From a bacterium (GTDB taxonomy: Bacteria > Bacteroidota > Bacteroidia > Bacteroidales > Muribaculaceae), in NCBI GenBank assembly GCA_004563195.1, contig SFTJ01000052.1, positions 1 through 18,904 on the forward strand: a stretch of 18,904 nt of DNA, written 5' to 3'. Shown piece by piece: positions 1 to 7,196 of this stretch. The notes under the pieces were generated by a model. It was not told where the DNA came from. It saw only the letters and a program-made list of their open reading frames with translations, and ran no database searches. The position numbers and the translations under genes are program-made. Each line of letters begins with the position of its first letter. The first letter of the stretch is position 1.

Positions 1-62
1 GAGAAGTTAAGCCTCACCACGCCGATGGTACTGCGAAAGTGGGAGAGTAGGTAACCGCCCCC
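1..62 (+). rRNA. rrf: 5S ribosomal RNA, 3' part
   Basis: The first 60 or so bases match the 3' half of bacterial 5S rRNA: a GAAGTTAAGC loop-B segment, then GCCGATGGTACTGCGAAAGTGGGAGAGTAGG-type helix IV/V sequence. The 5' half lies outside the window. The exact 3' end is uncertain by a few bases because the closing helix cannot be checked without the 5' end. The rest of the rRNA operon presumably lies to the left, and a terminator follows directly. Confidence 0.9.
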
Positions 63-64
63 TG

Positions 65-95
65 AGCCCCGGACTGAAAAGTTCGGGGCTTTTTT
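65..95 (+). terminator. rRNA operon intrinsic terminator
   Basis: An 11-bp stem (AGCCCCGGACT / AGTTCGGGGCT, one G-T pair) with a GAAA-type loop is followed by six T residues. It starts a few bases after the 5S gene, as expected for the end of an rRNA operon. Confidence 0.9.
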
Positions 96-311
96 CATTT
101 ATGCCCACCCGCCACAGAAAAAGAACCGCCGCCCAAGAGCCCCAAAAACCGCCCGGTTGGCGAGGCGAGAAAATGAAGTTAGGGAATTGGAGAAATAATA
201 GATGAATTTTTAGGAATAATTAAGAGTGTTTTGGCGTGTGGTGTATTAAACGAATTGGCGGTTGTGATGTCTTATTTATGTATTTGCCTATAAACTATTT
301 GGCGTGTGTAT
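96..311. other. intergenic stretch, no gene seen
   Basis: The region between the 5S terminator and the ompA-like promoter has no convincing ORF. The first 80 bases are GC-rich and the rest is AT-rich. The only structure I see is the start of a series of TTGGCG words at 231, 255, 299 and 344, treated under findings. Confidence 0.5.
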
Positions 312-346
312 TTGTTATATGTGTAGAAATGATGTATTTACATTTG
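311..346 (+). promoter_or_regulatory. candidate promoter of the OmpA-family gene
   Basis: TACATTTG at 339-346 fits the Bacteroidetes -7 consensus TAnnTTTG. A TTTG at 311-314 could be the -33 element, but the 24-bp gap is longer than the usual 19-21. The leader would be about 50 nt. Confidence 0.45.
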
Positions 347-399
347 GCGGATGGTGTAATGGGTAAGTAAATGAAGAAAAATTAACTAAATGATAAATT

Positions 400-1551
400 A
401 TGAAAAAGTATTTATTAATGATTGCAATTTTCTTGGGCGTGGGTTATGCGCATGGTCAGGAATTGATGGAAACGAGCAATTTTGGAGACAATTGGTCGCT
501 TACGCTAAAGGGAGGCGGTGTGGCACCGTTTCAGAATTATAGCGTGATACGCAATACTCGTGGATTGGTGGGCTTAGAGTTGCGCAAGCAGATTACTCCT
601 GCTTTTGGTTTGACGCTCGACTACTCGGGTGCTGTGAACAGTTCGAGTTGGAACTTGAAACAGGGTGGAGTGAAGAGCCCTAATGTGATAGATGCCACCA
701 ATTTGGCACTCTTGGGCGTGGCAAATCTCAATAATTTGTTTGCCGGATATGCCGGAAAGCCTCGAGTGTTTGAGATAGAGACAGCAGTAGGTATGGGTTG
801 GGGCCATTATTTTCTTCCCAAGAAAGTGGGTGAGGATGGCAATGGCTTGACTGCCAAGGCAGGTCTTAATCTTAACTTTAATTTGGGGCTAGCCAAGGCT
901 TGGACATTGGGTTTGAAGCCTGCAGTGGTGTGGAATCTCTCAGAGCCGTCGTCACAGAGTACCAATTCGTTTAATGCAGATAGGGCAACTCTGGAATTGA
1001 CTGCAGGCATTACATATCACTTCCGCAACTCTAATGGAACACATTCATTTAAGTTCGGTGAGCGACTCGACGAAGCAGAAATAGATGCATTGAACTCAAA
1101 AATCAATGATTTGCGCTATCAGTTGGCGCAAGCACGACGCGACCTTGATGACTGCAAGAGCCGTCCTGCCGAAGTGAAAGAGGTGGTGAAGGAAGTGGTG
1201 AAAGAAGTGCAAGTGCAGAAGAAGAGCGATGTGCCGGAGACAATTATCACCTTCAATCAAGGAAGCTCGGTGGTTTCGAAGGCTCAGTATCCAAATGTGC
1301 AGCGTGTGGCTACTTACTTGAAGAACAATGCCAATGCACGCGTGAGAATATTGGGATATGCATCGCCCGAAGGCAGCAAAGAGATAAATGAGCGCATAGC
1401 CACTGCTCGAGCCAATGCTGTGAAGGATATGCTTGTGAGAATATATCATATCTCAGCCGACCGCATAGATGCGTGCGGTCAGGGCGTGGGTGATGTGTTT
1501 GAAGAGCCCGATTGGAATCGTGTATCGATATGCGAAATCGAGAAGAAATAA
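400..1551 (+). CDS. OmpA-family outer membrane protein
   Basis: The 383-aa protein has a signal peptide (residues 1-19, likely cleaved at AHG|Q). Residues about 24-208 look like a beta-barrel, with alternating hydrophobic and polar strands ending in an aromatic residue (TAGITYHF). Residues about 222-275 form a coiled-coil/repeat linker including tandem EVVK units. The C-terminal OmpA-like peptidoglycan-binding domain spans about 280-383, with the NERIATARANAV helix and a DWNRVS segment. By family knowledge, it anchors the outer membrane to peptidoglycan. The site that usually reads GHTD in OmpA domains reads GYASPEG (319-325), a variant I associate with Bacteroidetes. It is a single-gene unit with its own promoter and terminator. 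The start follows from the signal peptide. Confidence 0.9.
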   Translation: MKKYLLMIAIFLGVGYAHGQELMETSNFGDNWSLTLKGGGVAPFQNYSVIRNTRGLVGLELRKQITPAFGLTLDYSGAVNSSSWNLKQGGVKSPNVIDATNLALLGVANLNNLFAGYAGKPRVFEIETAVGMGWGHYFLPKKVGEDGNGLTAKAGLNLNFNLGLAKAWTLGLKPAVVWNLSEPSSQSTNSFNADRATLELTAGITYHFRNSNGTHSFKFGERLDEAEIDALNSKINDLRYQLAQARRDLDDCKSRPAEVKEVVKEVVKEVQVQKKSDVPETIITFNQGSSVVSKAQYPNVQRVATYLKNNANARVRILGYASPEGSKEINERIATARANAVKDMLVRIYHISADRIDACGQGVGDVFEEPDWNRVSICEIEKK

Positions 1552-1599
1552 AGCGGGGAAAAATAAAGACTATAGGAAAAATTGATTTTTAAGTGAAGA

Positions 1600-1643
1600 G
1601 TCTCGGCGGAAGGCAGAAATGTTGCAACGCCGGGATTTTTTTT
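1600..1643 (+). terminator. intrinsic terminator of the OmpA-family gene
   Basis: An 8-bp stem (TCTCGGCG / CGCCGGGA, one G-T pair) with a loop of about 19 nt is followed by eight T residues, 50 bases past the stop codon. Confidence 0.75.
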
Positions 1644-1674
1644 CGTAAAAAACGGTGCAACAAGAGAGGCGGCT

Positions 1675-2394
1675 CTATTGCTGCTTGGAATAGCGGGCGT
1701 AGGCGTTAGCCATGCGGGAGGCATAGGATTTGGCGCGTTTTGAGCCGTTGTAGATGCGCGCGAAGGCATACCAGTTGCGATTCCTTAGATGTTTGAGCAT
1801 GGCGCCATGTCGCGAGATGAACTGAGCGAAGAGTTCGAGTTGCATAGATTCGGACTGCGACATCAGTCGGGCAAATTCTTGCGGAGAAGAGCAGCCGCAG
1901 TGTTTCCAATTGAAGCCTCCAATCTGAAACATACCCCAGTAGCACGATGTGATGGCAGCAACAGAGTCGATAGCCATAGCACTATTGAGACGGGCATGCT
2001 GCGCAGCGCCGTAAGAGCCGTATTTTTTGCGATTGAGCGGCAGAAAAGCAGCTTCGCGTTTTCGTTGAGAAGCCGAAACGGTTATTCCACGGCGTTTAAG
2101 GTTGCGATTGAACATATTAACCGAGAAATTGAGCGTAGGGCATCCTACAGCAATGAAACCGTGGTGATGTTTGCCGGCTTCGATTTCGCTAACGGCCTTG
2201 ATGGCGGCAATTTCCACGCCGAGTTCGCCGGCAACGCGAGCATAATCGTCGTCGGTGAGCCGATTGATAGCTTCGAGCGTAGCAGGAATGGAGTTGGGAG
2301 CAGTAGTAATCGAGTCGTCGACAACAATCGACGGCGCAAATGAGCCCGCAATGACAGCAGCAACGGCAAGAGCAAAGTATTTATGGTATGCCAT
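1675..2394 (-). CDS. secreted N-acetylmuramidase-like protein
   Basis: The 239-aa protein has an N-terminal hydrophobic segment (about 6-23) that acts as a signal peptide or anchor. The rest resembles the N-acetylmuramidase (DUF3380-type) fold: helix IAAIKAVSEIEAGK with candidate catalytic Glu72, a HHGF segment, a middle block NFSVNMFNR, then CYWGMFQIGGFNWKHCG (about 149-165), which matches the family's 'WG.FQI.GFN...CG' signature. The last third is helical and basic (NWYAFARIYNGS). The expected role is peptidoglycan cleavage outside the cytoplasm. The middle block reads CPTLNFS where I expect an acidic residue after the Phe, so activity is not certain. I see no good promoter upstream. The pepD terminator lies only 34 bp away, so expression may depend on read-through. 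Confidence 0.75.
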   Translation of the reverse strand: MAYHKYFALAVAAVIAGSFAPSIVVDDSITTAPNSIPATLEAINRLTDDDYARVAGELGVEIAAIKAVSEIEAGKHHHGFIAVGCPTLNFSVNMFNRNLKRRGITVSASQRKREAAFLPLNRKKYGSYGAAQHARLNSAMAIDSVAAITSCYWGMFQIGGFNWKHCGCSSPQEFARLMSQSESMQLELFAQFISRHGAMLKHLRNRNWYAFARIYNGSKRAKSYASRMANAYARYSKQQ

Positions 2395-2410
2395 GGTAAA
2401 AACTATCGGT

Positions 2411-2465
2411 TAGAAAAAAGATAAAAGAGAGGCAAGGCTAAGAAATGAAGATTAGCCTTGCCTCT
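2411..2465 (-). terminator. intrinsic terminator of the dipeptidase operon
   Basis: A perfect 13-bp stem (AGAGGCAAGGCTA at 2428-2440 with TAGCCTTGCCTCT at 2453-2465) is followed, on the minus strand, by a T-rich tract (2411-2427). It lies 25 bp past the stop of the downstream dipeptidase gene and just upstream of the muramidase-like gene. Confidence 0.85.
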
Positions 2466-2489
2466 ATGCATGGCTAAAAAGCGCACAAG

Positions 2490-3944
2490 CTACTTTTTAG
2501 CAACAGTTTCGATTATAGCCACGAGCAGTTTCCAGAACTTTTCGACAGCGGGGATGTGCATTTTCTCTTTAGGTGAGTGCACGCCGCGCAGCGTAGGTCC
2601 GAAGGAAATCATGTCGAGATTTGGATAGTTGATAAGGAACAATCCGGTTTCGAGGCCGGCATGAAGCGCCGAAGTTACGGGACGAGAACCGAAAAGGCGT
2701 TGGTAGGTGTCGGCGGCGATGTTAAGGATAGGCGAATCCATGTTAGGAGCCCAGCCGGGATATGGGTCGCTGTGAGAAACTTGAGCGCCTGCGAGAGCGA
2801 AGTGAGCTTCCACGATTTGAGCCATTTCGTCCTTACGGCTTTCAACAGAGCTGCGTTGCAGAGTTTCGACATGCACCTCATTGCCCTTAATCTTCACCGA
2901 AGCAAGGTTGGTGGAAGTTTCCACGAGGCCGTCAATCTCCTTGCTCATGTGATAAACGCCGTGAGGAGCGGCATAAACGGCAGCCACCACGCGATGAGCG
3001 GTGCAGTCGTCGATAACCGAAGCCGGAGCATCTACTACGGTGCCAATCACCTTCATATCTTTCTCGGTGTGCTTATATTCGTTGCGAATAACGGCATAGA
3101 AATCGTCGAGTTCGGCAAGAGTGGCATCTACGTCGTCGGCCTTGACGCCGATGAGAATTTCGGCCTTAACGGCTATGGCATTGTGTTTGTCGCCGAAGTC
3201 GATGTTAGCCACCTTTACGTCGCGTTTCTTCATAATGCTATCCACGAAACGCATTACGAGTTTGTTGGCGCAAGCGCGTTCGAGATGAATGTCGGTACCC
3301 GAGTGGCCGCCTTGGAAGTCCTTGAAAAGGATGTTGATGAACTTATATCCGTCGGGCACAGGCGAAGGAGTGAAGGCAAACACAGCGTGAGTGCCCACGC
3401 CGCCGGCGCAACCCATACAAATTTCGCCGTCTTCCTCGCTATCGAGGTTGAGCAGAATGTCGCCGTCGATCATGCCCTCGCCAAGGTTGTTGGCGCCGGT
3501 CATAGCCACTTCTTCGTCGACGGTGAACAAGGCTTGGATAGGACCGGCAACGATGCTGTCGTCGATCATAGCAGCGAGGCCGGCAGCCACGCCGATACCA
3601 TTGTCGGCGCCGAGAGTTGTGCCATTAGCGCGTACCCATTCTCCATCGATAACGGTTTCGATAGGGTCGTTGAAGAAGTCGTGGTTTACGCCATCGTTAG
3701 CCACGCACACCATGTCCATGTGACCCTGAAGAATGATGCGAGGAGCGTTTTCGCAACCCGGAGCAGCCGGGCGGAACATAGCGATGTTGCCCGCAGCATC
3801 CTTTTTATATTTAATATTGTGTTTCTCGGCAAAGTTCACCAAGAATTCTATTACCTTAGCTTCGTGCTGAGATGGGCGAGGGACCTTGGTCAGTTGGTCG
3901 AAAATCTCCCATACGAGTGTAGGTTTTAAATCTTTGATAGTCAT
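2490..3944 (-). CDS. pepD: aminoacyl-histidine dipeptidase (PepD-type, M20), downstream copy
   Basis: The 484-aa protein is a full-length cytosolic non-specific dipeptidase of family M20C, a two-zinc enzyme that hydrolyses dipeptides such as X-His. The visible metal and catalytic residues are His75 and Asp77 (GHMDMVC), bridging Asp114 (LGADNGIG), Glu144-Glu145 (VDEEVAMTG), Asp168 (NLDSEEDGE) and His428 (LHAGLETG). The lid-domain GGHSGTDIHLERA motif is at 212-224. There is no signal peptide, so it acts in the cytoplasm. It lies 40 bp downstream of a close paralog in the same orientation, most likely one operon closed by the terminator at 2411-2465. All expected residues are present. Confidence 0.93.
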   Translation of the reverse strand: MTIKDLKPTLVWEIFDQLTKVPRPSQHEAKVIEFLVNFAEKHNIKYKKDAAGNIAMFRPAAPGCENAPRIILQGHMDMVCVANDGVNHDFFNDPIETVIDGEWVRANGTTLGADNGIGVAAGLAAMIDDSIVAGPIQALFTVDEEVAMTGANNLGEGMIDGDILLNLDSEEDGEICMGCAGGVGTHAVFAFTPSPVPDGYKFINILFKDFQGGHSGTDIHLERACANKLVMRFVDSIMKKRDVKVANIDFGDKHNAIAVKAEILIGVKADDVDATLAELDDFYAVIRNEYKHTEKDMKVIGTVVDAPASVIDDCTAHRVVAAVYAAPHGVYHMSKEIDGLVETSTNLASVKIKGNEVHVETLQRSSVESRKDEMAQIVEAHFALAGAQVSHSDPYPGWAPNMDSPILNIAADTYQRLFGSRPVTSALHAGLETGLFLINYPNLDMISFGPTLRGVHSPKEKMHIPAVEKFWKLLVAIIETVAKK

Positions 3945-3984
3945 TAGGGTAAATATATTTAAGTTAATGAGTAGATAATATTAA

Positions 3985-5445
3985 TCAACGAGAAAGCTTA
4001 GCCACTTCTTCGATGATAGCCACTGTGAGACGCCAGAACTTTTCTACAGCAGGGATGTGCATTTTCTCGGTAGGAGAGTGCACGCCGCGCAAAGTAGGAC
4101 CGTAAGAAATCATATCGAGGTGCGGATAGTTGGTCAGGAACAAACCGCACTCGAGTCCGGCGTGAATGGCAGTAGCCTTAGGACGGCAACCGAAGAGGCG
4201 TTCGTGAGTGTCCATAGCGATGTTAAGGATGCGCGAATTCATGTTCGGTTCCCAACCCGGATAAGCCGAAGAGTGAGTAACGGTGGCGCCTGCGAGGGTG
4301 AAAATGGTTTCAATCTGGTTGGCGGCATCGAATTTGCGGCTTTCAACCGAGCTTCGCTGCGAAGTAACCACGAGGATAGAGTTGTCGGGCTGCATCTTAG
4401 CCGAGGCAAGGTTGGTGGAAGTTTCCACGAGGCCTTCGATATCCTTGCTCATCGACAGCACGCCGTGAGGAGCGCAGTAGAGCGCATAGATAAAGTTGTG
4501 AGCGGTAGCGTTGTCGATAACAAATTCGGGCTTTTCGACCGATTCGATAGTGAACTTCACGCCCGGTTCGGTGCGTTTGTATTCGTTTTTCACATCGGCA
4601 TCATATTGGTTGAGCAGTACGCTGAGCGGTTCTTTGTCCTTAGCATCGATGCCAATAACCACTTCGGCATCGCGAGCGATGGCGTTGCGCAAGTTTCCGC
4701 CATTGAACGAAGCGAGAGCAAAATCCATCTTTTTACCGAGGTTGAAGAGGAAACGAGCCATCACCTTGTTGGCGCAAGCGCGTTCGAGGTGAATGTCGGC
4801 ACCGGAGTGACCGCCGTTCAAGCCACCGAGCACCACCTTGAAGAAAAGATAGTCGGGGGCAGGAGTAGGAGTGTATTTAAACGAAGCTGCAGTGCCGAGG
4901 CCACCACAGCAGCCAATGCAAATTTCGCCGTCTTCCTCGCTGTCGAGGTTAAGCAGGATGTCGCCTTCGATCATACCCTCACCGAGAGCATTAGCGCCGG
5001 TAAGACCGGTTTCCTCGTCGACAGTGAAAAGAGCTTGAATAGGCCCTGCAACGATGCTGTCGTCGATAAGTGCAGCAAGGCCTGCAGCCATACCGATGCC
5101 GTTGTCGGCGCCGAGAGTAGTGCCGTTAGCGCGCACCCATTCGCCATCGATGATGGTTTCGATAGGGTCGTTGTCGAAGTCGTGTTGCACATTAGCATCT
5201 TTTTCGCACACCATGTCCATGTGACCTTGCATCACAATGCGAGGGGCGTTTTCGCAACCCGGAGCGGCGGGGCGGAACATAGCCACATTGCCGGCATCGT
5301 CGACTTTGTAAGCGATGTTGTGATTTTTAGCGAAGTCGATGAGAAACTCTCTGATTTTACCTTCTTTTTTAGAAGGGCGAGGCACTCGTGTGATGTCGTA
5401 AAAGATGTTCCACACAAGCGATGGTGTTAAATCTTTAATAGTCAT
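3985..5445 (-). CDS. pepD: aminoacyl-histidine dipeptidase (PepD-type, M20), upstream copy
   Basis: This 486-aa M20C dipeptidase is colinear with the next gene, sharing most of residues 1-180 and 400-480. The same metal set is intact: His75, Asp77, Asp114, Glu144-Glu145, Asp168 and His428. The lid region differs (FNGGNLRNAIARDAEVV, then a distinct 270-310), which could shift substrate preference. It is the first gene of the leftward operon. It is divergent from the small membrane protein gene at 5604, with about 158 bp shared between them. A weak TATTTTCG box (5532-5539, minus strand) could be its -7 element. Two intact copies side by side suggest an ancient tandem duplication. Confidence 0.93.
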   Translation of the reverse strand: MTIKDLTPSLVWNIFYDITRVPRPSKKEGKIREFLIDFAKNHNIAYKVDDAGNVAMFRPAAPGCENAPRIVMQGHMDMVCEKDANVQHDFDNDPIETIIDGEWVRANGTTLGADNGIGMAAGLAALIDDSIVAGPIQALFTVDEETGLTGANALGEGMIEGDILLNLDSEEDGEICIGCCGGLGTAASFKYTPTPAPDYLFFKVVLGGLNGGHSGADIHLERACANKVMARFLFNLGKKMDFALASFNGGNLRNAIARDAEVVIGIDAKDKEPLSVLLNQYDADVKNEYKRTEPGVKFTIESVEKPEFVIDNATAHNFIYALYCAPHGVLSMSKDIEGLVETSTNLASAKMQPDNSILVVTSQRSSVESRKFDAANQIETIFTLAGATVTHSSAYPGWEPNMNSRILNIAMDTHERLFGCRPKATAIHAGLECGLFLTNYPHLDMISYGPTLRGVHSPTEKMHIPAVEKFWRLTVAIIEEVAKLSR

Positions 5446-5540
5446 AACTGATAATATGTTTAGGATAAATGTTATTGAGTCTTGCTTGCTTTAAAAATAT
5501 GTTAAAAACATTGTTTTCGTTGACTAAGTTACGAAAATAA

Positions 5541-5556
5541 TTTGAGAAAACTCAAA
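5541..5556. promoter_or_regulatory. inverted repeat between divergent operons (possible operator)
   Basis: TTTGAG-AAAA-CTCAAA is a perfect 6-bp dyad. It lies between the dipeptidase operon and the small-protein/ompH operon, about 20 bp upstream of the TATATTTG box. A regulator site is inference. The AT-rich context makes a chance dyad possible. Confidence 0.3.
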
Positions 5557-5575
5557 ATAAAACATTTACCTTTCC

Positions 5576-5583
5576 TATATTTG
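5576..5583 (+). promoter_or_regulatory. candidate -7 box of the small-protein/ompH operon
   Basis: TATATTTG matches TAnnTTTG exactly and lies 20 bp before the GTG start at 5604. No clear TTTG -33 element sits at the usual spacing. Confidence 0.55.
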
Positions 5584-5603
5584 CATAAACTTTTTGAAAA
5601 ACG

Positions 5604-5789
5604 GTGAAATTAGTAATTCTCTGCATAATATTGGTGGGTATTGCGATTCTTCTCTTAGGAGTAAGAATTTTTTTCGTGAAAGGGGGCAAGTTCCCCAACA
5701 CGCACATACACGGCAATAAGCAGATGGAGAAAAAAGGCATTTCATGCGTAACAGGAGAATTGAAAAAACAAACAAAAAAATCGAAATAG
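5604..5789 (+). CDS. small single-span membrane protein, conserved type
   Basis: The 61-aa protein starts with GTG, and no in-frame ATG is available upstream. Residues 2-24 form one hydrophobic membrane span. The rest is a short basic cytoplasmic or periplasmic tail with the phrase FPNTHIHGNKQMEKKGISC. I recognise this phrase type from small uncharacterised Bacteroidetes membrane proteins, but I do not know a function. Cys48 and the paired histidines are candidate functional residues. It ends 6 bp before the OmpH-like gene, so the two are almost certainly co-transcribed, which suggests an envelope role. Confidence 0.75.
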   Translation: MKLVILCIILVGIAILLLGVRIFFVKGGKFPNTHIHGNKQMEKKGISCVTGELKKQTKKSK

Positions 5790-5795
5790 AGTAAC

Positions 5796-6395
5796 ATGAA
5801 ACTAAGAAGACTTACAAAGTGTGCATTTATAGCAGCATTGATGATGATTGCTACTTCATGTGCACAAACCGAGAAAGCTGACGCAACAACCGAAAAGGCA
5901 CAAGTAGCAGTATCGCCGGAAGGTGATGCCATGAAGATTCGTTACATTGATGAAGATTCATTGTTGGCAAACTATAACTTAGCCAAGGATTTGAGCGAAT
6001 CGAACTTGAAGTTGTCGAATAAGTTTGATGCAGCCCAACAGCAGCGCGCAACCGAAATCAATAAGTTTGCAAGCGAAGTACAGCGCAAATATCAAAACAA
6101 CGGCTACTTGACCGAAGAAAGCTTCAATGTAGACCAGCAGAAGTTGAACAAGATGCAGGCCGATGCACAAAACTATTTGGGCCGTTTGCAACGCGATATA
6201 GAGAATCAAGTGATTCAAAACAACATACAATTGAACGACTCGGTGAACAATTATCTCAAGGTGTATGCAAAGGAAAAAGGCTACGATATCATACTTCGTA
6301 AGTCGGCTGCATTCTTCATCAACGACAAATATGAAGTAACCAAGGAAGTTCTTGAGAACCTCAACAAGCGTTATACCAAGGTAGAAAAGAAGTAA
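5796..6395 (+). CDS. OmpH/Skp-family chaperone-like lipoprotein
   Basis: The 199-aa protein has a lipoprotein signal with lipobox MIATSC (Cys22), a short spacer, then the OmpH/Skp pattern: a beta strand (IRYIDEDSLLANYN), a long helical, charged tentacle region (about 60-150, FDAAQQQRATEINKFASEVQRK and following) and a closing strand (GYDIILRKSAAFFIND). Skp proteins hold unfolded outer membrane proteins in the periplasm. The lipobox implies this one is membrane-tethered, unlike the soluble enterobacterial Skp. It is second in the operon with the 61-aa membrane protein and is followed by a beta-barrel gene, a plausible client. Confidence 0.88.
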   Translation: MKLRRLTKCAFIAALMMIATSCAQTEKADATTEKAQVAVSPEGDAMKIRYIDEDSLLANYNLAKDLSESNLKLSNKFDAAQQQRATEINKFASEVQRKYQNNGYLTEESFNVDQQKLNKMQADAQNYLGRLQRDIENQVIQNNIQLNDSVNNYLKVYAKEKGYDIILRKSAAFFINDKYEVTKEVLENLNKRYTKVEKK

Positions 6396-6419
6396 TATCA
6401 CACAATTTAATTAAGATAA

Positions 6420-6452
6420 AGTGGCCTCCTTATGCAAATAGGGGGGCTTACT
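6420..6452 (+). promoter_or_regulatory. strong hairpin between ompH-like and porin genes
   Basis: About 13 base pairs form (AGT, then GCCTCCTTAT with ATAGGGGGGC and ACT, with G-T pairs and a small internal loop), closed by a GCAA loop. No T-run follows, so it is not a classical terminator. It could be an attenuator, an mRNA 3'-end stabiliser or a processing site separating expression of the two genes. Confidence 0.45.
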
Positions 6453-6501
6453 AATTTATAAAATCGATAAACAACTAACAACTACACTTACGAAGAAGAT
6501 T

Positions 6502-7146
6502 ATGAAAAAAGCATTATTTGCATTGATTAGTGTGCTGGCTGTGACATTTTCGGCGCAAGCACAGTTTGGCTTTGGAGCCAAGGGCGGTTTGAGTCTGACC
6601 AATTTGATAGGCGGTGGAGCGCCGCATGATGTGATGTTTAATTATCATGTGGGAGCCTTTGTGGAATATCGCTTCAGCAACCATCTTGCCATATCGCCCG
6701 AAGTGCTGTTTTCGGCACAAGGAGGCAGTCACAAGTTGAGTGATATTCAGATAGGCGACATTATCACAGAGTCGACCAAGCAAAAGTGGACAACCAATTA
6801 TGTCACAGTGCCCGTGATGTTGAAATTGTATGCCACCGATCGTCTGTCGATAGATTTAGGTCCGCAATTCGGCTTCAATGTTACCTCAAAGGGAAAGACC
6901 GAAAGCGATAATTTTGAAGCTAATTCGGTAGATATAAAAGATTTTACCGAAACGTTTGAATTGTCGGCAGGTTTGGGCATAACATATTACATTACCCATT
7001 CGATATTTGTTCAGGGACGCTATACCATAGGTTTGACCAAGACCTACGATTCCGGCGTATTGAAAGACACCGAGTTATTGAAAGATGCGTTCCTGAAAAA
7101 TGCGCGCAACGGCGTGGGGCAAATATCGATAGGCATTAAGCTCTAA
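6502..7146 (+). CDS. outer membrane beta-barrel (porin-family) protein
   Basis: The 214-aa protein has a signal peptide (residues 1-20, SAQAQ cleavage area). It continues with the amphipathic strands typical of the small PorT/OmpX-like 'outer membrane beta-barrel' family: FGFGAKGGLSLTNL, VGAFVEYRFSNHLAISPEVLFSAQGG, TVPVMLKLYATDRLSIDLGPQFGF, ELSAGLGITYYITHSIFVQGRYTIGL and a final NGVGQISIGIKL strand ending at the C-terminus, as barrels do. Its substrate or role is unknown. It lies 106 bp after the OmpH-like gene with the 6420-6452 hairpin between. No consensus promoter was seen, so partial co-transcription is likely. Confidence 0.88.
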   Translation: MKKALFALISVLAVTFSAQAQFGFGAKGGLSLTNLIGGGAPHDVMFNYHVGAFVEYRFSNHLAISPEVLFSAQGGSHKLSDIQIGDIITESTKQKWTTNYVTVPVMLKLYATDRLSIDLGPQFGFNVTSKGKTESDNFEANSVDIKDFTETFELSAGLGITYYITHSIFVQGRYTIGLTKTYDSGVLKDTELLKDAFLKNARNGVGQISIGIKL

Positions 7147-7196
7147 ACAGGGAGCTTAAAAGGAAGAAAAACTATTAACACCTATATAAAAACCAT

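Noticed and set aside
2577..3929. 450-aa open frame on the plus strand opposite a dipeptidase gene
   Set aside because: It is the antisense shadow of an intact M20 gene with all active-site motifs. The translation shows no domain or signal. The 4057-5430 frame opposite the paralog is the same effect.
7136..7159. TTAAGCTC / GAGCTTAA hairpin between the beta-barrel and pseudouridine synthase genes
   Set aside because: It has an 8-bp stem with no T-run on either side and overlaps the stop codon. This is not enough to call a terminator.
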